DNA of 64,000 nt from assembly GCF_026013415.1 (NCBI RefSeq), contig NZ_JAPDOK010000012.1, positions 1-64,000 of the forward strand, written 5' to 3'. Each line of letters begins with the position of its first letter. The stretch's first letter is position 1. Made by a program: the position numbers and the translations under genes. This DNA is from Sphingomonas caeni (GTDB taxonomy: Bacteria; Pseudomonadota; Alphaproteobacteria; Sphingomonadales; Sphingomonadaceae). Positions 35,570-43,962 of this stretch are shown in pieces. A model generated the notes under the pieces. It was not told where the DNA came from. It saw only the letters and a list, made by a program, of their open reading frames with translations, and searched no databases.

Positions 35570-36948
35570 CGCAGCGCCCGGATCGCGCGGACCGCGCTGC
35601 CCAGCGACGCGCGGAATGCCGCGGGGCGATAGGCATTGGGTTCGTTGACCGCGGCATAGGCGCGGTTGATGTCGCCGCGGATGCCCGCCGCCGCGCCGGT
35701 GCTGATCCGGCCCTGCTTGACCAGCGCGCTGAGCAGCGTGTCGACCCCCATCACCGCCTGGACCGACCCCTGATAGTCGGTGAAGCGGCCCGAGATGGCT
35801 GGGGCAGCGATCGCGTCGATCATCGCGAAGGCGAGATCGGGGGTGCCGTTGATGCCCGAGAGGGTCGAGGCGAGCGCCTGCGCGGTCGCGGCGAGCTTGC
35901 GCGCTGCGGCGATCGATGCGGCGCGGTCCTGACCCATCGACTGGTGGAAGGCCTTGACGTCGGCGTCGAGGCGGGCGGCCATTCCGGGCGCGGCGATCTT
36001 CGCGGCGGCCGAGAGCAGGATCATGTTTTCGTCGTTGAAGGGCGGCTGGCCGAAGGCGATCGGGCGGCCGGGATTGGTCTCGAAGGTCAGGCTGCGATCG
36101 GCCTGGTCGTAGATGCGCCGGTGGCAGCTATGGCAGTCGAAAAAGGTGAATTCGGGGAAGGCGCCCTCGGTTCCGCGGCCGCTGGCGAACAGGGTCATCG
36201 AACGGTTGAGCGCCATCGCCTGACCGACCGCCCACAGGCGGACGCTGTCGGTACGGCCCTTGCGCTGGGCATAGTCGGCATCCTCGTCATGATGCTGCTG
36301 CATCGTCGAGAAGAGGTCGAGCTCGAACGACAGGCGCGGGTGGCCGGCGGCCATCATCCGGTGGGTGACATATTGACCCGTCCGCGCGCTGCCGAGGTGG
36401 CAATCGAGGCAGACCCCCGCGCGAGTGGTGGGCTTCTCAAGCGCGGTCATGCCATTGGCGACGTTGCTCGCATGGCTGGCGCCGACCGCATAGTGCGAGG
36501 CGATCCAGCCCGAGGCACCGCCATGGCAGCCTTCGCAGCTGACGCCGTCATTGGTGAGGAACTTGCGGCCATGCTCGCCATCGGCGGGGGTCGAGTGGCA
36601 GCCGAGACAGGCGGGGGCGGAGGTGGGATCGCCGAGGCCGAGCGTCGCGGTGATCTGGTGCGCGCGGCGGCCGTTCAGCACGGCGAAGGCGCGGCTGTGC
36701 GCGCCGCCGGGGGTCGAGGGCTCCTGCCAGCGCGCGAGTTCGTCCTGGCGGACCACCGCGCCGTCCGCCTCCATGCGGCCATGGCAGGTCGATCCCGCGC
36801 AGCTCGCGACGCCCTCGAAGCCCTGCGGTGCAGGCGGGGCGGCGGTCGCGGCGGTCATGATCAGCGCGCTCAGCAGGGCGAGCAGCAACGCCGCGCCCAG
36901 CATCAGCGCGCCGCCTTTCGCTCCGGTCAATTGACCCCCAGCCTGCAT
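35566..36948 (-). CDS. Periplasmic multiheme cytochrome c (cytochrome c554-like)
   Basis: The protein is 460 aa from the ATG at 36946-36948, with a hydrophobic signal (ALMLGAALLLALLSALIM). Four CXXCH sites are seen: CLGCH, CEGCH, CLDCH and CHSCH. A fifth possible site near the N-terminus is the wider motif CAGSTCH (CX4CH), at the place where relatives carry their first heme. The C-terminal 200 residues lack heme motifs and look helical. It opens the minus-strand arm of the cluster and overlaps the GlcG lipoprotein gene (ATGA). It probably carries electrons across the periplasm. Confidence 0.87.
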   Translation of the reverse strand: MQAGGQLTGAKGGALMLGAALLLALLSALIMTAATAAPPAPQGFEGVASCAGSTCHGRMEADGAVVRQDELARWQEPSTPGGAHSRAFAVLNGRRAHQITATLGLGDPTSAPACLGCHSTPADGEHGRKFLTNDGVSCEGCHGGASGWIASHYAVGASHASNVANGMTALEKPTTRAGVCLDCHLGSARTGQYVTHRMMAAGHPRLSFELDLFSTMQQHHDEDADYAQRKGRTDSVRLWAVGQAMALNRSMTLFASGRGTEGAFPEFTFFDCHSCHRRIYDQADRSLTFETNPGRPIAFGQPPFNDENMILLSAAAKIAAPGMAARLDADVKAFHQSMGQDRAASIAAARKLAATAQALASTLSGINGTPDLAFAMIDAIAAPAISGRFTDYQGSVQAVMGVDTLLSALVKQGRISTGAAAGIRGDINRAYAAVNEPNAYRPAAFRASLGSAVRAIRALR

Positions 36949-37060
36949 CAAGCGTCACATCCCCTTGCCGCCTGTCTCTCAATCTGCCCCAAAGCGCATA
37001 TTCGTAACAGGATTAAGTTGCGGTTCGGGTGTGTCGGGCGGGGAATTCGGCCTCTGCTTG

Positions 37061-37090
37061 CCGTCATCCCGGCTTTCGCCGGGATGACGG
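37061..37090. repeat. Single palindrome, possible bidirectional terminator
   Basis: CCGTCATCCCGGC-TTTC-GCCGGGATGACGG has a 13-bp perfect stem. It lies 5 bp after the stop of the minus-strand aldehyde dehydrogenase gene. The outer sequence (CGTCATCCC) is like the arms of the GIY-YIG cassette at 19610-20005, so it may be a solo copy of that repeat family. Confidence 0.75.
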
Positions 37091-37095
37091 ACGGG

Positions 37096-38529
37096 TCACC
37101 GCCGCCGGATCACGAGGTTCCGGATCTCGGTCATGTCCTCCATCGCGAACTTGACGCCCTCGCGGCCGAGGCCGGAATCCTTCACCCCGCCATAGGGCAT
37201 GTTGTCGACGCGGTAGCTGGGGACGTCGTTGACGATCACCCCGCCGACATCGAGCCGGTCCCAGGCGTCGAGCACCTGGAACAGGTCGCGGGTGAAGACG
37301 CCCGCCTGGAGCCCGAACTTGCTGTCGTTGACGATGTCGAGCGCCTCGTTGAAGGTCCCGAACGGGATCAGGAAGGCGACCGGGCCGAACGCTTCTTCGA
37401 CATTGAGCTTGGTCTCGCGGCCGACGCCTTCGAGCAGGGTCGCCTCAAGCATCGCGCCTTCGCGCTTGCCGCCGCAGAGCAGGGTGGCGCCCGCGGCGAT
37501 TGCCTCCTGGATCCAGCCGTCGAGCCGCTTGGCTTCGCCTTCGGAGATCATCGGGCCGATAAAGGTCTCGCGCTTCTTGGGGTCGCCCGAGACCAGCGTT
37601 TTGGTCCTCGCGACGAGCATCTCGCGGAACTGCACATAGACCGCGCGGTGGATCAGGATGCGCTGGACGCCGATGCACGACTGGCCCGACTGGTAGAAGG
37701 CGCCGAAGATCACGCGTTCGAGCGCGTCCTTGAGGTCGGCGTCATGGTCGATGATCACCGCGGCGTTGCCGCCGAGTTCGAGCACGACCTTCTTCTTGCC
37801 CGCCTTGGCCTTGAGGTCCCAGCCGACCGCGGGGGATCCGGTGAAGCTGAGCAGTTTGAGCCGCTCGTCCTCGGTGAACATGTCCGCGCCTTCGCGGTGC
37901 GCGGGGAGGATCGAGAAGGCGCCCTTGGGGAGGTTGGTCTCGGCGAGCACCTCGCCCATGATGATCGCGCCCAGCGGCGTGCGGCTCGCAGGCTTCATCA
38001 CGAAGGGGCAGCCGACCGCGATCGCCGGGGCGATCTTGTGCGCGGCGAGGTTGAGCGGGAAGTTGAACGGGGAGATGAAGCTGCACGGGCCGATGGGGAC
38101 GCGCTTCCACATCCCCTGATAGCCCTTGGCGCGCGGCGAGATGTCGAGCGGCTGGACCTCGCCGGTCATGCGGACCGATTCCTCGGCGGCGATGCGGAAG
38201 GTGTCGATCAGGCGCGTGACTTCGCCTTCGCTGTCCTTGATCGGCTTCCCCGCCTCGACGCACAGCGCATAAGCGAGTTCTTCCTGGCGCTCCTTGAAAC
38301 GGTCGACGCAGTGCTGGAGCACGGCCTGGCGCTCGTAACTCGGCATCCGCGCCATCGGCTCGGCGGCGCGGACGGCGCCGGCGATGCCCTGTTCGATGAT
38401 CGCGGGGGTCGCCTGCGCGACGCGGAATGCGACCTCGCCGGTGAACTTGTCGGTCACCTCGAGATCGGTGTTGGGCTGCTGTGCCTCGTTGTTGAGGTAG
38501 AGCGGGTAGACGGGTTTGAGTTGGGTCAC
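37096..38529 (-). CDS. NAD(P)-dependent aldehyde dehydrogenase
   Basis: The protein is 477 aa, normal for the superfamily. Catalytic Cys is in SGQSCIGVQ, the general-base Glu in VVLELGGN, cofactor contacts in SPFNFPLNL and FTGSPAVG, and the tail motif is NMPYGGVKDSGLGREG. It starts inside the stop of the upstream TPP enzyme gene (4-base overlap), so both are one operon. The pair suggests that an aldehyde made by 2-oxoacid decarboxylation is then oxidised. The substrate cannot be read. Confidence 0.93.
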   Translation of the reverse strand: MTQLKPVYPLYLNNEAQQPNTDLEVTDKFTGEVAFRVAQATPAIIEQGIAGAVRAAEPMARMPSYERQAVLQHCVDRFKERQEELAYALCVEAGKPIKDSEGEVTRLIDTFRIAAEESVRMTGEVQPLDISPRAKGYQGMWKRVPIGPCSFISPFNFPLNLAAHKIAPAIAVGCPFVMKPASRTPLGAIIMGEVLAETNLPKGAFSILPAHREGADMFTEDERLKLLSFTGSPAVGWDLKAKAGKKKVVLELGGNAAVIIDHDADLKDALERVIFGAFYQSGQSCIGVQRILIHRAVYVQFREMLVARTKTLVSGDPKKRETFIGPMISEGEAKRLDGWIQEAIAAGATLLCGGKREGAMLEATLLEGVGRETKLNVEEAFGPVAFLIPFGTFNEALDIVNDSKFGLQAGVFTRDLFQVLDAWDRLDVGGVIVNDVPSYRVDNMPYGGVKDSGLGREGVKFAMEDMTEIRNLVIRRR

Positions 38530-40169
38530 AGCGCGGCGCTCATTTCCTTGATCTCGCGGTTCAGGATCCGGTCGTTATCCGAATAATCGACCGGGCAATC
38601 GATGAGGTGGACACCGGGTTCCGAGAGCGTCCGGCGGAGCAGCAGCGGGAGGTGCGCGGCGCTCTCCACGCGGTGGCCCTTGGCGCCATATGCCTCGGCG
38701 TACTTCACGAAATCAGGATTGCCATAGGTCAGGCCGAAATCCTTGAAGCCCATATTGGCCTGTTTCCAGCGGATCATGCCGTAGCTGCCGTCGTTGAGGA
38801 TCAGCACGGTGATGTTGAGCTTGAGGCGGACCGCGGTCTCCATCTCCTGCGAGTTCATCATGAACCCGCCATCGCCGCAGATCGCCATCACCTTGCGTGT
38901 CGGATAGACCATCGCCGAGGCCATCGCGCTGGGGAGCCCCGCGCCCATCGTGGCGAGGGCATTGTCGAGCAAAACCGTGTTGGGCTGGCGCGCGGTATAG
39001 TTGCGGGCGAACCAGATCTTGTAGACGCCGTTATCGAGGCAGATGATCCCGTCTGCCGGCATCGCCTTGCGGATTTCCTTGACGAGGCAGGGCGGGAAGA
39101 TCGGAAAGCGCTCGTCGCATTCGAGCTTCTTCGTGTGGGCGACTTCGGCGGCGCGATAGGCGAGCATCTGATCGAAGTTCCAGCCCGGAGCGGGGACGAT
39201 CTCTTCCTTGATCTGCCAGATCGCGTTGGCGATGTCGCCGATAACCTCGATCTGGGGGAAATAGACCGGATCGACCTCGGCGGTGCGCGTCGAGATATGG
39301 ATCACTTCCGCGCCGCCGGGCTTCATGAAGAAGGGCGGCTTCTCGATCACGTCATGCCCGACATTGAGGATCAGGTCGGCGTCCTCGACCGCGCGGTGGA
39401 CGAAATCCCCCGCCGACAGCGCCGCGCAGCCGAGGAATTTGGGGTGCGCCTCGTCGATCACGCCCTTGCCGAGCTGGGTGGTGAGGAAGGGGATGCCGGT
39501 CTTCTCGACGAACTCCAGCAGCATCTTGCCGGTAAGCTTGCGGTTCGCGCCCGCGCCGATGACGAGGAGCGGCGCCTTGGCGGCTTCGATCCGCCTGACC
39601 GCCGCGCGGACCGCCTTGGGATCGGCGGAGGGCCGCCTTGCGAGGCTGGGCTTGAGCGGGCGGCTCTCGGTCTGCTCGTCGGCGACGTCCTCGGGGAATT
39701 CGATATGCGTCGCGCCGGGCTTCTCCTCCTCGGCGAGCCGGATCGCCTCGCGCACCCGGCTGGGGATATTATCGGCGCTGGCGAGCTGGTGGGTGAATTT
39801 GGTGAGGGGACCCATCATCGCGACGACGTCGAGGATCTGGAAGCGGCCCTGCTTGGACTTCTTGATCGGCTTCTGCCCGGTCACCATCAGGATCGGCATC
39901 CCGCCCAATTGGGCATAGGCCGCCGCGGTGACCAGGTTGGTCGCGCCGGGCCCCAGCGTCGCCATGCACACCCCGGCCTTGCCGGTATGGCGGCCATAGG
40001 TGGCGGCCATGAAGCCCGCGCCCTGCTCGTGCCGGGTGAGGATCAGCCTGATCTTCTCCGACCGGCTGAGGCTGTCGAGCATGTCGAGATTTTCCTCGCC
40101 GGGGACGCCGAAGATATATTCGACGCCTTCTTCTTCGAGGCACTGGATGAACAGGTCCGAGGCTTTCAT
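38526..40169 (-). CDS. Thiamine-diphosphate enzyme, acetolactate synthase-like
   Basis: The protein is 547 aa. Catalytic Glu lies in TRHEQGAGFMA near residue 50. The cofactor motif is GDGGFMMNSQEMET followed by NDGSYGMI. No small regulatory subunit is encoded next to it, so it is more likely a catabolic acetolactate synthase or a 2-oxoacid decarboxylase-type enzyme than biosynthetic IlvB. It is followed with overlap by an aldehyde dehydrogenase and is divergent from gdhA. The 101 bp between them hold both promoters. Confidence 0.88.
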   Translation of the reverse strand: MKASDLFIQCLEEEGVEYIFGVPGEENLDMLDSLSRSEKIRLILTRHEQGAGFMAATYGRHTGKAGVCMATLGPGATNLVTAAAYAQLGGMPILMVTGQKPIKKSKQGRFQILDVVAMMGPLTKFTHQLASADNIPSRVREAIRLAEEEKPGATHIEFPEDVADEQTESRPLKPSLARRPSADPKAVRAAVRRIEAAKAPLLVIGAGANRKLTGKMLLEFVEKTGIPFLTTQLGKGVIDEAHPKFLGCAALSAGDFVHRAVEDADLILNVGHDVIEKPPFFMKPGGAEVIHISTRTAEVDPVYFPQIEVIGDIANAIWQIKEEIVPAPGWNFDQMLAYRAAEVAHTKKLECDERFPIFPPCLVKEIRKAMPADGIICLDNGVYKIWFARNYTARQPNTVLLDNALATMGAGLPSAMASAMVYPTRKVMAICGDGGFMMNSQEMETAVRLKLNITVLILNDGSYGMIRWKQANMGFKDFGLTYGNPDFVKYAEAYGAKGHRVESAAHLPLLLRRTLSEPGVHLIDCPVDYSDNDRILNREIKEMSAAL

Positions 40170-40270
40170 CGGCGCTCTCCCCGCCCGGCATTTCGGGCAC
40201 GCAACAAACTAGGGTAATCTGACTCCACAAGAAAGCTGCGACTCACTGAAGCTATTCCGGGAGAGAGACG

Positions 40271-41626
40271 ATGGCGCTGGGGGATCATGTCGACCTGCCG
40301 ACCTTCATGGAGGGGGTGAAGAAGCGCAATCCGGGCCAGCCCGAATTCGTCCAGGCGGTGCAGGAGGTCGCGGAGGACATCTACGACTTCATCGCCGACA
40401 AGGAGGCCTACCACCATTACCAGATCCTGCGCCGGATCGCCGAGCCCGACCGGATCGTCAGCTTCCGCGTCTGCTGGGAGGACGACAACCACAATATCCG
40501 CGTCCAGCGCGGCTGGCGGGTGCAGAACAATAATTCGATCGGGCCGTACAAGGGCGGCATCCGCTTCCACCCCTCGGTCACCGAGAGCGTGCTCAAGTTC
40601 CTGGCATTCGAGCAGACCTTCAAGAACGCGCTCACGGGCCTCCCGATGGGCGGCGGCAAGGGCGGGGCCAACTTCAATCCCAAGGGCAAGAGCGATCACG
40701 AAGTGATGCGTTTCTGCCAGAGCTTCATGACCGAGCTGTACCGGCATGTCGGGGCCGACATCGATGTGCCCGCGGGCGATATCGGCGTGGGCGGGCGCGA
40801 GATCGGCTACATGTTCGGCCAGTACAAGCGCATCACCAACAGCTTCGAAGGCGTGCTGACCGGCAAGGGGCTCGAATATGGCGGCTCGCTGATCCGCACC
40901 GAGGCGACGGGCTATGGCGCGGTCTATTTCCTCCAGAACATGCTCAAGGCCAAGGGCAACGACCTGGCGGGCAAGCGCGCGGTGATCTCGGGATCGGGCA
41001 ATGTCGCGACGCACGCCGCGGAAAAGGTGGTGCAGCTGGGCGGCAAGGTGCTGACGCTGAGCGATTCAGAAGGGTTCATCCACGATCCCGCCGGGATCGA
41101 TCAGGAGAAGATCGACTGGGTGAAGGCGCACAAGACCAAGCGGCGAGGTCGCATTTCCGAATATGCCGTGCAGTTCCCGGGCGCGACCTTCCACGCCAAC
41201 CTGCCGCCCTGGGGCGTGCCGTGCGACGTGGCCCTGCCCTGCGCGACGCAGAACGAGCTGCTGGGCATGGATGCGCGCTCGCTCGTCAATAATGGCTGCA
41301 TCGCGGTGTCCGAGGGCGCGAACATGCCGACCAATCTCGAGGGCGTGCACGTCTTCAAGGAGGCGAAGATCCTCTACGCGCCGGGCAAGGCGGCGAATGC
41401 GGGGGGCGTCGCGGTGTCGGGGCTCGAGATGAGCCAGAACAGCGAGCGCCGGGCATGGAAAGAGGCCGAACTCCAGCAGATGCTGGTCGACATCATGGAC
41501 GGCATCCACGCCCGCTGCCTCGAATATGGCCGCGCCGCCGATGGTCATGTCGATTACGTCAAGGGTGCGAACATCGCCGGGTTCAAGAAGGTCGCCGACG
41601 CGATGCTGGCGTTCGGGGTGGTGTAG
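40271..41626 (+). CDS. gdhA: NADP-specific glutamate dehydrogenase
   Basis: The protein is 451 aa, the size of hexameric bacterial GdhA. The substrate region reads GPYKGGIRFHPSV and the catalytic Lys lies in LPMGGGKGGANF. The nucleotide site is VISGSGNVATHAAEK. It makes glutamate from 2-oxoglutarate and ammonium. Ribosome site GGGAGAGAG precedes the ATG. NADP preference is inferred from the family, with Ser-Asp-Ser after the second strand. Confidence 0.93.
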   Translation: MALGDHVDLPTFMEGVKKRNPGQPEFVQAVQEVAEDIYDFIADKEAYHHYQILRRIAEPDRIVSFRVCWEDDNHNIRVQRGWRVQNNNSIGPYKGGIRFHPSVTESVLKFLAFEQTFKNALTGLPMGGGKGGANFNPKGKSDHEVMRFCQSFMTELYRHVGADIDVPAGDIGVGGREIGYMFGQYKRITNSFEGVLTGKGLEYGGSLIRTEATGYGAVYFLQNMLKAKGNDLAGKRAVISGSGNVATHAAEKVVQLGGKVLTLSDSEGFIHDPAGIDQEKIDWVKAHKTKRRGRISEYAVQFPGATFHANLPPWGVPCDVALPCATQNELLGMDARSLVNNGCIAVSEGANMPTNLEGVHVFKEAKILYAPGKAANAGGVAVSGLEMSQNSERRAWKEAELQQMLVDIMDGIHARCLEYGRAADGHVDYVKGANIAGFKKVADAMLAFGVV

Positions 41627-41718
41627 CGGCGCCCGAGCGCCGGTTGTCGCTGGAACGGCCGAGTTCACGCCCCGGCGAGCCGGTGACGCTGAACGGCTTT
41701 ATCGGGTGAGGGGGCGGC

Positions 41719-42609
41719 CTAGATCCGCGGCGGGATCGCCGGGGTCTGGCCGCCCGCCGGGCCGCCTGCGGGATTGACGGGATCGACGCCCACGCCACCG
41801 CGCGTGGCCGGCAGCTGACGCACCGGCGCTTCCCCGCCCGGCCACGCCTTGTTGACGAAGCCCGGGTTCAGCGGCGCGTCGCCGCCGGGCCCGGGATCGA
41901 GCAGCAGCGAGGCGAGCATCCGCGCGGGCTCGGGCGCGATCCGGAACGGGCCGATCGGCTCGGCGCCCGGACGGGGGATGAACACGGCCCAGCCCGATCC
42001 CTCCATCGAGACGGTCTTGCCGCCCGCAGTCACGTCGATCGCGCCCATCGGCTCGTCGGCGGTGGCGACGCCGGGGCCGCGCAGCAGGATCAGGGTCGCC
42101 GTCTCGGGATCGGCGTCGAAGGCGGGGAGGCCGGGCTGGCCCATCGCGATGGCGATCGCGTCCTCGCCCACCACGCCGTCGATCATCGTGCCGCGGATGC
42201 CGATCGAGGCGGTGGGGGTGCGGATGTTCGACTGGCCGGGCGCATTGTGCGTCGGGCGCCCCGACATGAAGCGGAACGCACCGCGCCCCACGGTCGCGCC
42301 GACCGAGCTGGAGTTGCGTTGCGGATCATAGACGAAGCGGTCGATCCGCAGGCGCGCATTGGCGCCGACGGTGAAGGTGGTCCGATCGAGCAGCAGGATC
42401 TGCGCGCGGCTGCTCTTGCCGGTGAGCACGTCATTGCCGAGCGCGACACGCTCGCGCACCGCCGCTTTGTGGAGCGTGGCGTTGGCCTGGGTGGTCATGC
42501 GGACATCGTTGATCACCGCGGCGGTGACCCCGACATTCTGCGCGGCGGCCGGAGAGGCTGCGAGCGCAACGCCGGCGAGGAGAGCAAGGCGGAGGAAGTG
42601 CCTGGTCAT
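41719..42609 (-). CDS. Secreted FecR-domain protein
   Basis: The protein is 296 aa from the ATG at 42607-42609 (ribosome site TAGGAG). Signal peptide FLRLALLAGVALAASPAAAQ. The FecR domain follows: ALGNDVLTGKSSRAQILLLD, FTVGANARLRIDRFVYDP, and NIRTPTASIGIRGTM. The C-terminus is Pro/Gly-rich. Such periplasmic FecR proteins without a sigma factor often travel with barrels or CHASE2 cyclases. It follows the TPR-barrel gene by 10 bp in one operon; function is unknown. Confidence 0.85.
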   Translation of the reverse strand: MTRHFLRLALLAGVALAASPAAAQNVGVTAAVINDVRMTTQANATLHKAAVRERVALGNDVLTGKSSRAQILLLDRTTFTVGANARLRIDRFVYDPQRNSSSVGATVGRGAFRFMSGRPTHNAPGQSNIRTPTASIGIRGTMIDGVVGEDAIAIAMGQPGLPAFDADPETATLILLRGPGVATADEPMGAIDVTAGGKTVSMEGSGWAVFIPRPGAEPIGPFRIAPEPARMLASLLLDPGPGGDAPLNPGFVNKAWPGGEAPVRQLPATRGGVGVDPVNPAGGPAGGQTPAIPPRI

Positions 42610-42619
42610 GAATCCGCTC

Positions 42620-43873
42620 CTAGTTTCCGAAGGTCCAGACGAGCCGCAGCTCGGCGCCGACATTGTCGTAGTTCCGAAGCGTGCTCGTCGCATTGTAGCT
42701 GCGCGACGCGTAGCTGCCCGCCGCCTCGACATCGAGGCCCTCGATCCCGAGCGGGATGCCCAGCGCAGCGCGGCTGAGGAAGCGCGTCTCGGCGACGGGG
42801 GTGAAGCCGTTCTCGTTCCGGTACTCGACATAGCGCAAGGTCGAGGTGACCGAGGCATAGGCGCCGCTTTGGGTGAGTCCCTGGCGCAGGCTGCCGCCGA
42901 CGCGGAAGCCGCCATAGCCGGTGCGGGCGGTGTCGGCGGTCTTGAGCTCATATGCACCGCCGAGCGCGTAGCGCGTCGCGCCGCGGCTGCCGGAGTAGCT
43001 CACCCCGATATCGTAGCGGCTGCCGTCGCGCGAGAAGGCGGGGGTCGATCCCATGAAATCCTGCCGGACCAGCTCGCCCCGCAGCGCCAGCCGGCCGCCG
43101 GGGCCATCGAGGACCGCGATTTCGGCCTCGCCGCCCAGTTCGGTGACGAAGGGATGGCCGCCGATGCGGGCGTGGCGGACGACCGCGCCGAGCGAGAATT
43201 GGAGTCCGCCGCGCTGGGTTCCGATGCCCAGCGACGCGTCGGCGGTCTGGAAATAGGGGCTGGTGCCCTGGAGCGGGTTGCGGCTCGCCGCGCCCATGGT
43301 GCCGTAGAAAAAGGCGCCGCCGCTGGGCGCGCGGAAGCCGGCGCGGAGCGACTGGGTGTAGGAAACGCCGTCGTCCGAGGCCACCAGGGGATAGCCGGGC
43401 AACGCATATTCGATCAGCAGCGAGCGTGAGAGATCGCTGTCATAGGCGAAGCCGACCGAGGCCTCGCCGCCGAAGCTGAACCCGTCATCGTCCGAGGGGA
43501 GCGCGACCTCGCCACAGGCGGCGCGCGTCTCGGCCCAGGCGGGGCTGTCGGCGTCGATATGGCCGGTGCTCGCAATCTCGCCCAGCGCGGTCTGGCGGTC
43601 GCCGAGCCGGCACAGCAAGGTCGCGTAATAGAGCCGGACCTCGGCGCTGTTCTTCGAGTGGGTCATCAGGGCGCGTTCGAGCGTCGCCGCGCCGCCGAGC
43701 GTATCGCCTTGGCTCGCCTGCTTGCGCGCGAGCGACAGCGCCTCGGCGGGGGTCGCCGATCCGTCGATCAGCGCATCGAGCGCGGCATCGTCCTGCGCGA
43801 AGGCGGGCGCCGCCACCGTCATCGCCAGTGCGGCGACTGCCATACCCATGGCGGTTGCAATCCCCGAACGCAT
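42620..43873 (-). CDS. Outer-membrane protein: TPR-like head with beta-barrel
   Basis: The protein is 417 aa. Signal peptide (VAALAMTVAAPAFA) is followed by a TPR-like helical part (about 25-110, SAEVRLYYATLLCRLGDRQT). From about 120 on come beta strands ending with ELRLVWTFGN, a barrel end. The plan resembles surface-assembly-modifier type barrels. It is transcribed with the FecR protein and may display it or export a partner. Ribosome site AGGGGAAAC precedes the ATG. Confidence 0.75.
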   Translation of the reverse strand: MRSGIATAMGMAVAALAMTVAAPAFAQDDAALDALIDGSATPAEALSLARKQASQGDTLGGAATLERALMTHSKNSAEVRLYYATLLCRLGDRQTALGEIASTGHIDADSPAWAETRAACGEVALPSDDDGFSFGGEASVGFAYDSDLSRSLLIEYALPGYPLVASDDGVSYTQSLRAGFRAPSGGAFFYGTMGAASRNPLQGTSPYFQTADASLGIGTQRGGLQFSLGAVVRHARIGGHPFVTELGGEAEIAVLDGPGGRLALRGELVRQDFMGSTPAFSRDGSRYDIGVSYSGSRGATRYALGGAYELKTADTARTGYGGFRVGGSLRQGLTQSGAYASVTSTLRYVEYRNENGFTPVAETRFLSRAALGIPLGIEGLDVEAAGSYASRSYNATSTLRNYDNVGAELRLVWTFGN

Positions 43874-43962
43874 GCGTTTCCCCTGACCCTTTGTTTCGGG
43901 GAAGATACGCAGATATTGGGCTAATGTACTAGCTGGACCCGCAAGCCCTTGAACCGAGTCGC

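Noticed and set aside
29484..35632. Very long plus-strand open frames opposite the ten-heme, barrel and GlcG genes
   Set aside because: They run against genes with signal peptides, heme motifs and overlapping stops, and their own sequence is low-complexity Arg/Asp/His/Ala.
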